DNA from: Rhodospirillales bacterium
GTDB lineage: Bacteria; Pseudomonadota; Alphaproteobacteria; Acetobacterales; Acetobacteraceae
Direction of reading: 5' to 3'
DNA length: 64,000 bases
NCBI GenBank assembly: GCA_025352665.1
Contig: JANXSM010000120.1
Coordinates: 39,064 to 103,063, forward strand
A program made the position numbers and the translations under genes. Below are positions 62,366 through 64,000 of this stretch, piece after piece. Numbering within the stretch: position 1 is the first letter of the stretch; each line of letters starts with the position of its first letter. The notes below the pieces were generated by a model that had not been told where the DNA came from, ran no database searches, and was given only the letters and a program-made list of their open reading frames with translations.

Positions 62366-63870
62366 ATCTCTGAAAGTGGTCCCTGTACCCCGACAAGTTG
62401 GGCGCGAAGCTCGACGAGCTTGGCTCCCTCGGGCACCATTTCGAAGTTGGCGCGAAAGCCTCCGGTCAACGGGTTGGGTTCGACCACCGGATTGAGAATG
62501 CGCCCCACACTGGCGCTGGCGTTCAGTTTTGGTAATTCATCGGGTTCCAAAGACTTGAGCTTGTCGCCGACGAAATCAAGGGAGAACAGACGCGACTTGT
62601 CAGTCAGTGCGCCGGCGCGGGTGGCCGACACATGCGCCAGCCCGGCCTGGGGCGCCACATCGTTGCACCAATGCAGGCGATAGGTGAAGTTGCACTCGCT
62701 CTTGGCGGCCAGCACGCCGTGCGGGCGCCAGAACGCCACGATGTTGTCATGGATCTCGCCACGTGTCGGGATCTCCACGAGATAGATTCCGCCCTCGCCA
62801 GTATCACCGATTGGTTCGACCCATAGGCTCGGCCGTTTTTCGTAGTGCGCCTCAAGGTCCTGGAAGCCGGCGACGGTGCGTTCACGTTGCATCAATCCGA
62901 AGCCGCGGGGATGGTTGTCGCCAAACACGCTCACCTGCAGATCACGTGGATTGGCCAGCTGGCGCCATACCTGCTCGCCGCGCCCATTGTCGATCTGTAG
63001 TCCATTCGAATCATGCACCGCGGGACGGTAGTCGTCGATCCCACCGTGGCCGCTGGAATCGAAATAGAACATGCTGGTCATTGTGCCGATGCCGACTTCA
63101 CTGATGTCAACACGGGGATACACGGCGCTTTCGACATCGAAGACCGTCTCAGCGCCCGGCCGAATGGTGAAGCGATACGCAGCCGTTGCACTTTGACTGT
63201 CTAGCAGCGCATACACCACGACAACCCCCACGCCAGGCCGCGGCCGCTCTAGCCAGAAGGCCCGGAAGGCGGGAAATTCCTCTCCTGTCGGGTTGGCGGT
63301 CTTGATGGACAGGCCGCGTGCCGACAATCCATAGACCTGCCCCTTGGCGACAGCACGAAAGTAGCTGGCACCGACGAAAACGCAGACCTCATCGAAGTAA
63401 TCAGGCCGGTTGATTGGCGCGTGGATACGAAATCCTGCAAAGCCGAGGTCCCCGTAAGCGCCGCGCGGCACATCACCGAAGTCGAACAGGTCGCTGTTGT
63501 AAACGATCGGCTGAGCGTGTCCGTCGGCCACTTCGAAAAGGTCCACGCGGTCGCGATACAGGAACCCACGATGCAGGAGTTGCACTTCGAATGGCAGGTT
63601 CTGTCCGCGCCATAGGGCGCGCGCGGTGTTGAACCGAATGGTCCGAAACTGGTCATAGTTCAGGTTGCTCAGCGGCTCCGGAAGTTTGCCGTCAGCGGCC
63701 TTGTAGGGTCGCGTGGCGAGATCCTTTGCCATTCTGCGGACCATCAACGGATCGAAACTCGTGTCTGCTGCGCCCTGCAGGACGTTTGGCTGGGCCTTAG
63801 CCGATTGCCCAGCCACGGTACCGACCAGCGGAAGCAGAAGTGTGCCGCCTAAAACGTCACGCCGTCGCAT
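62341..63870 (-). CDS. opgG: Glucans biosynthesis protein G
   Basis: 509 residues. The N-terminus MRRRDVLGGTLLLPLVGTVAG carries an RRRD twin-arginine motif, so export is likely by Tat, unlike E. coli OpgG, which uses Sec (OpgD uses Tat). The MdoG domain is complete: FDPLMVRRMAKDLATRPYKAA, FEVQLLHRGFLYRDRVDLFEV and MQRERTVAGFQDLEAHYEKRP. It helps assemble or branch glucans in the periplasm. ATG 63870 gives the leader; the frame is open to 63978. Upstream, 130 bases hold a strong inverted repeat at the window end. It is cotranscribed with opgH. Confidence 0.93.
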   Translation of the reverse strand: MRRRDVLGGTLLLPLVGTVAGQSAKAQPNVLQGAADTSFDPLMVRRMAKDLATRPYKAADGKLPEPLSNLNYDQFRTIRFNTARALWRGQNLPFEVQLLHRGFLYRDRVDLFEVADGHAQPIVYNSDLFDFGDVPRGAYGDLGFAGFRIHAPINRPDYFDEVCVFVGASYFRAVAKGQVYGLSARGLSIKTANPTGEEFPAFRAFWLERPRPGVGVVVVYALLDSQSATAAYRFTIRPGAETVFDVESAVYPRVDISEVGIGTMTSMFYFDSSGHGGIDDYRPAVHDSNGLQIDNGRGEQVWRQLANPRDLQVSVFGDNHPRGFGLMQRERTVAGFQDLEAHYEKRPSLWVEPIGDTGEGGIYLVEIPTRGEIHDNIVAFWRPHGVLAAKSECNFTYRLHWCNDVAPQAGLAHVSATRAGALTDKSRLFSLDFVGDKLKSLEPDELPKLNASASVGRILNPVVEPNPLTGGFRANFEMVPEGAKLVELRAQLVGVQGPLSEIWTYRWTA

Positions 63871-63965
63871 AGAACCTCCGAACCAAAGTTGCCCGGGGCG
63901 GTTCGCCACCATGCCTCTTACGCAACGTGCGCAGCATTGCGTGGTTCCCCGCATACCAGCCCGCC

Positions 63966-64000
63966 TTGAGGTTGACACATGAAGGATGTGTCAACCTCAA
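63966..64000. promoter_or_regulatory. Perfect 15-bp inverted repeat at the window end
   Basis: TTGAGGTTGACACAT, a five-base spacer GAAGG, and ATGTGTCAACCTCAA form a perfect stem 96 bases before the opgG start. There is no following T-run inside the window. It could be a terminator of an upstream gene, an operator for opgGH or the end of an insertion sequence; the window stops exactly at its last base, so its full extent is unknown. Confidence 0.6.

Overview
The window looks like chromosomal DNA of a GC-rich alphaproteobacterium, probably Acetobacteraceae or another Rhodospirillales lineage. This is inferred from the class I PhaC, the alanine aminotransferase-hom-glpX-recJ gene order, OpgGH, DUF6894 and FUSC-type proteins, and strongly GC-biased third codon positions. 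No rRNA or taxonomic marker fixes the genus.

Layout. 1-13.5 kb is uptake and aromatic catabolism. It holds the end of an orphan family-5 solute-binding protein, a minus-strand gntR-FAH-intradiol dioxygenase operon in which the first two genes each carry one in-frame TAG, a DoxX gene, a complete Dpp/Opp-type importer (SBP, two permeases, two ATPases) and a second importer of the spermidine/iron type (SBP, two permeases, one ATPase). 13.5-31 kb is core and accessory metabolism: a FUSC exporter, a 985-residue hybrid histidine kinase, icd, a dienelactone-hydrolase-like gene without its nucleophile, a DUF6894 protein, an FMN reductase, phaC, a Pro/Ala-rich lipoprotein, and the aminotransferase-hom-glpX-recJ group ending in tRNA-Glu.

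31.17-36.20 kb is a compact integrated element in the 3' end of tRNA-Glu, bounded by a 14-bp direct repeat. It encodes a serine recombinase, a small unknown protein, a RepA/RecA-like ATPase preceded by long tandem repeats, and a tyrosine integrase. An IS1182-like remnant and a 107-bp palindromic mini-element lie just outside it.

36.7-43.7 kb is a glycosylation-type cluster: a SPINDLY/OGT-like GT41 enzyme, a protein made almost wholly of 57 contiguous octapeptide repeats rich in Thr/Ser, a GT4-like glycosyltransferase, and a divergent FkbM methyltransferase-HAD fusion. This is the best candidate for an undescribed system, a repeat scaffold glycosylated by its neighbours.

43.9-51.6 kb is an amino-acid import and catabolism cluster: a polar amino acid ABC importer, an M20-like protein missing catalytic residues, a DapA-family lyase and a 961-residue protein that fuses what are usually three subunits of a D-hydroxyproline or opine-type dehydrogenase. 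51.6-64 kb holds fumC, a membrane protein with a 25-residue partner peptide, Ku, a Dps-like protein, an EmrAB-type tripartite efflux operon and opgG-opgH. The window ends in a perfect 15-bp inverted repeat.
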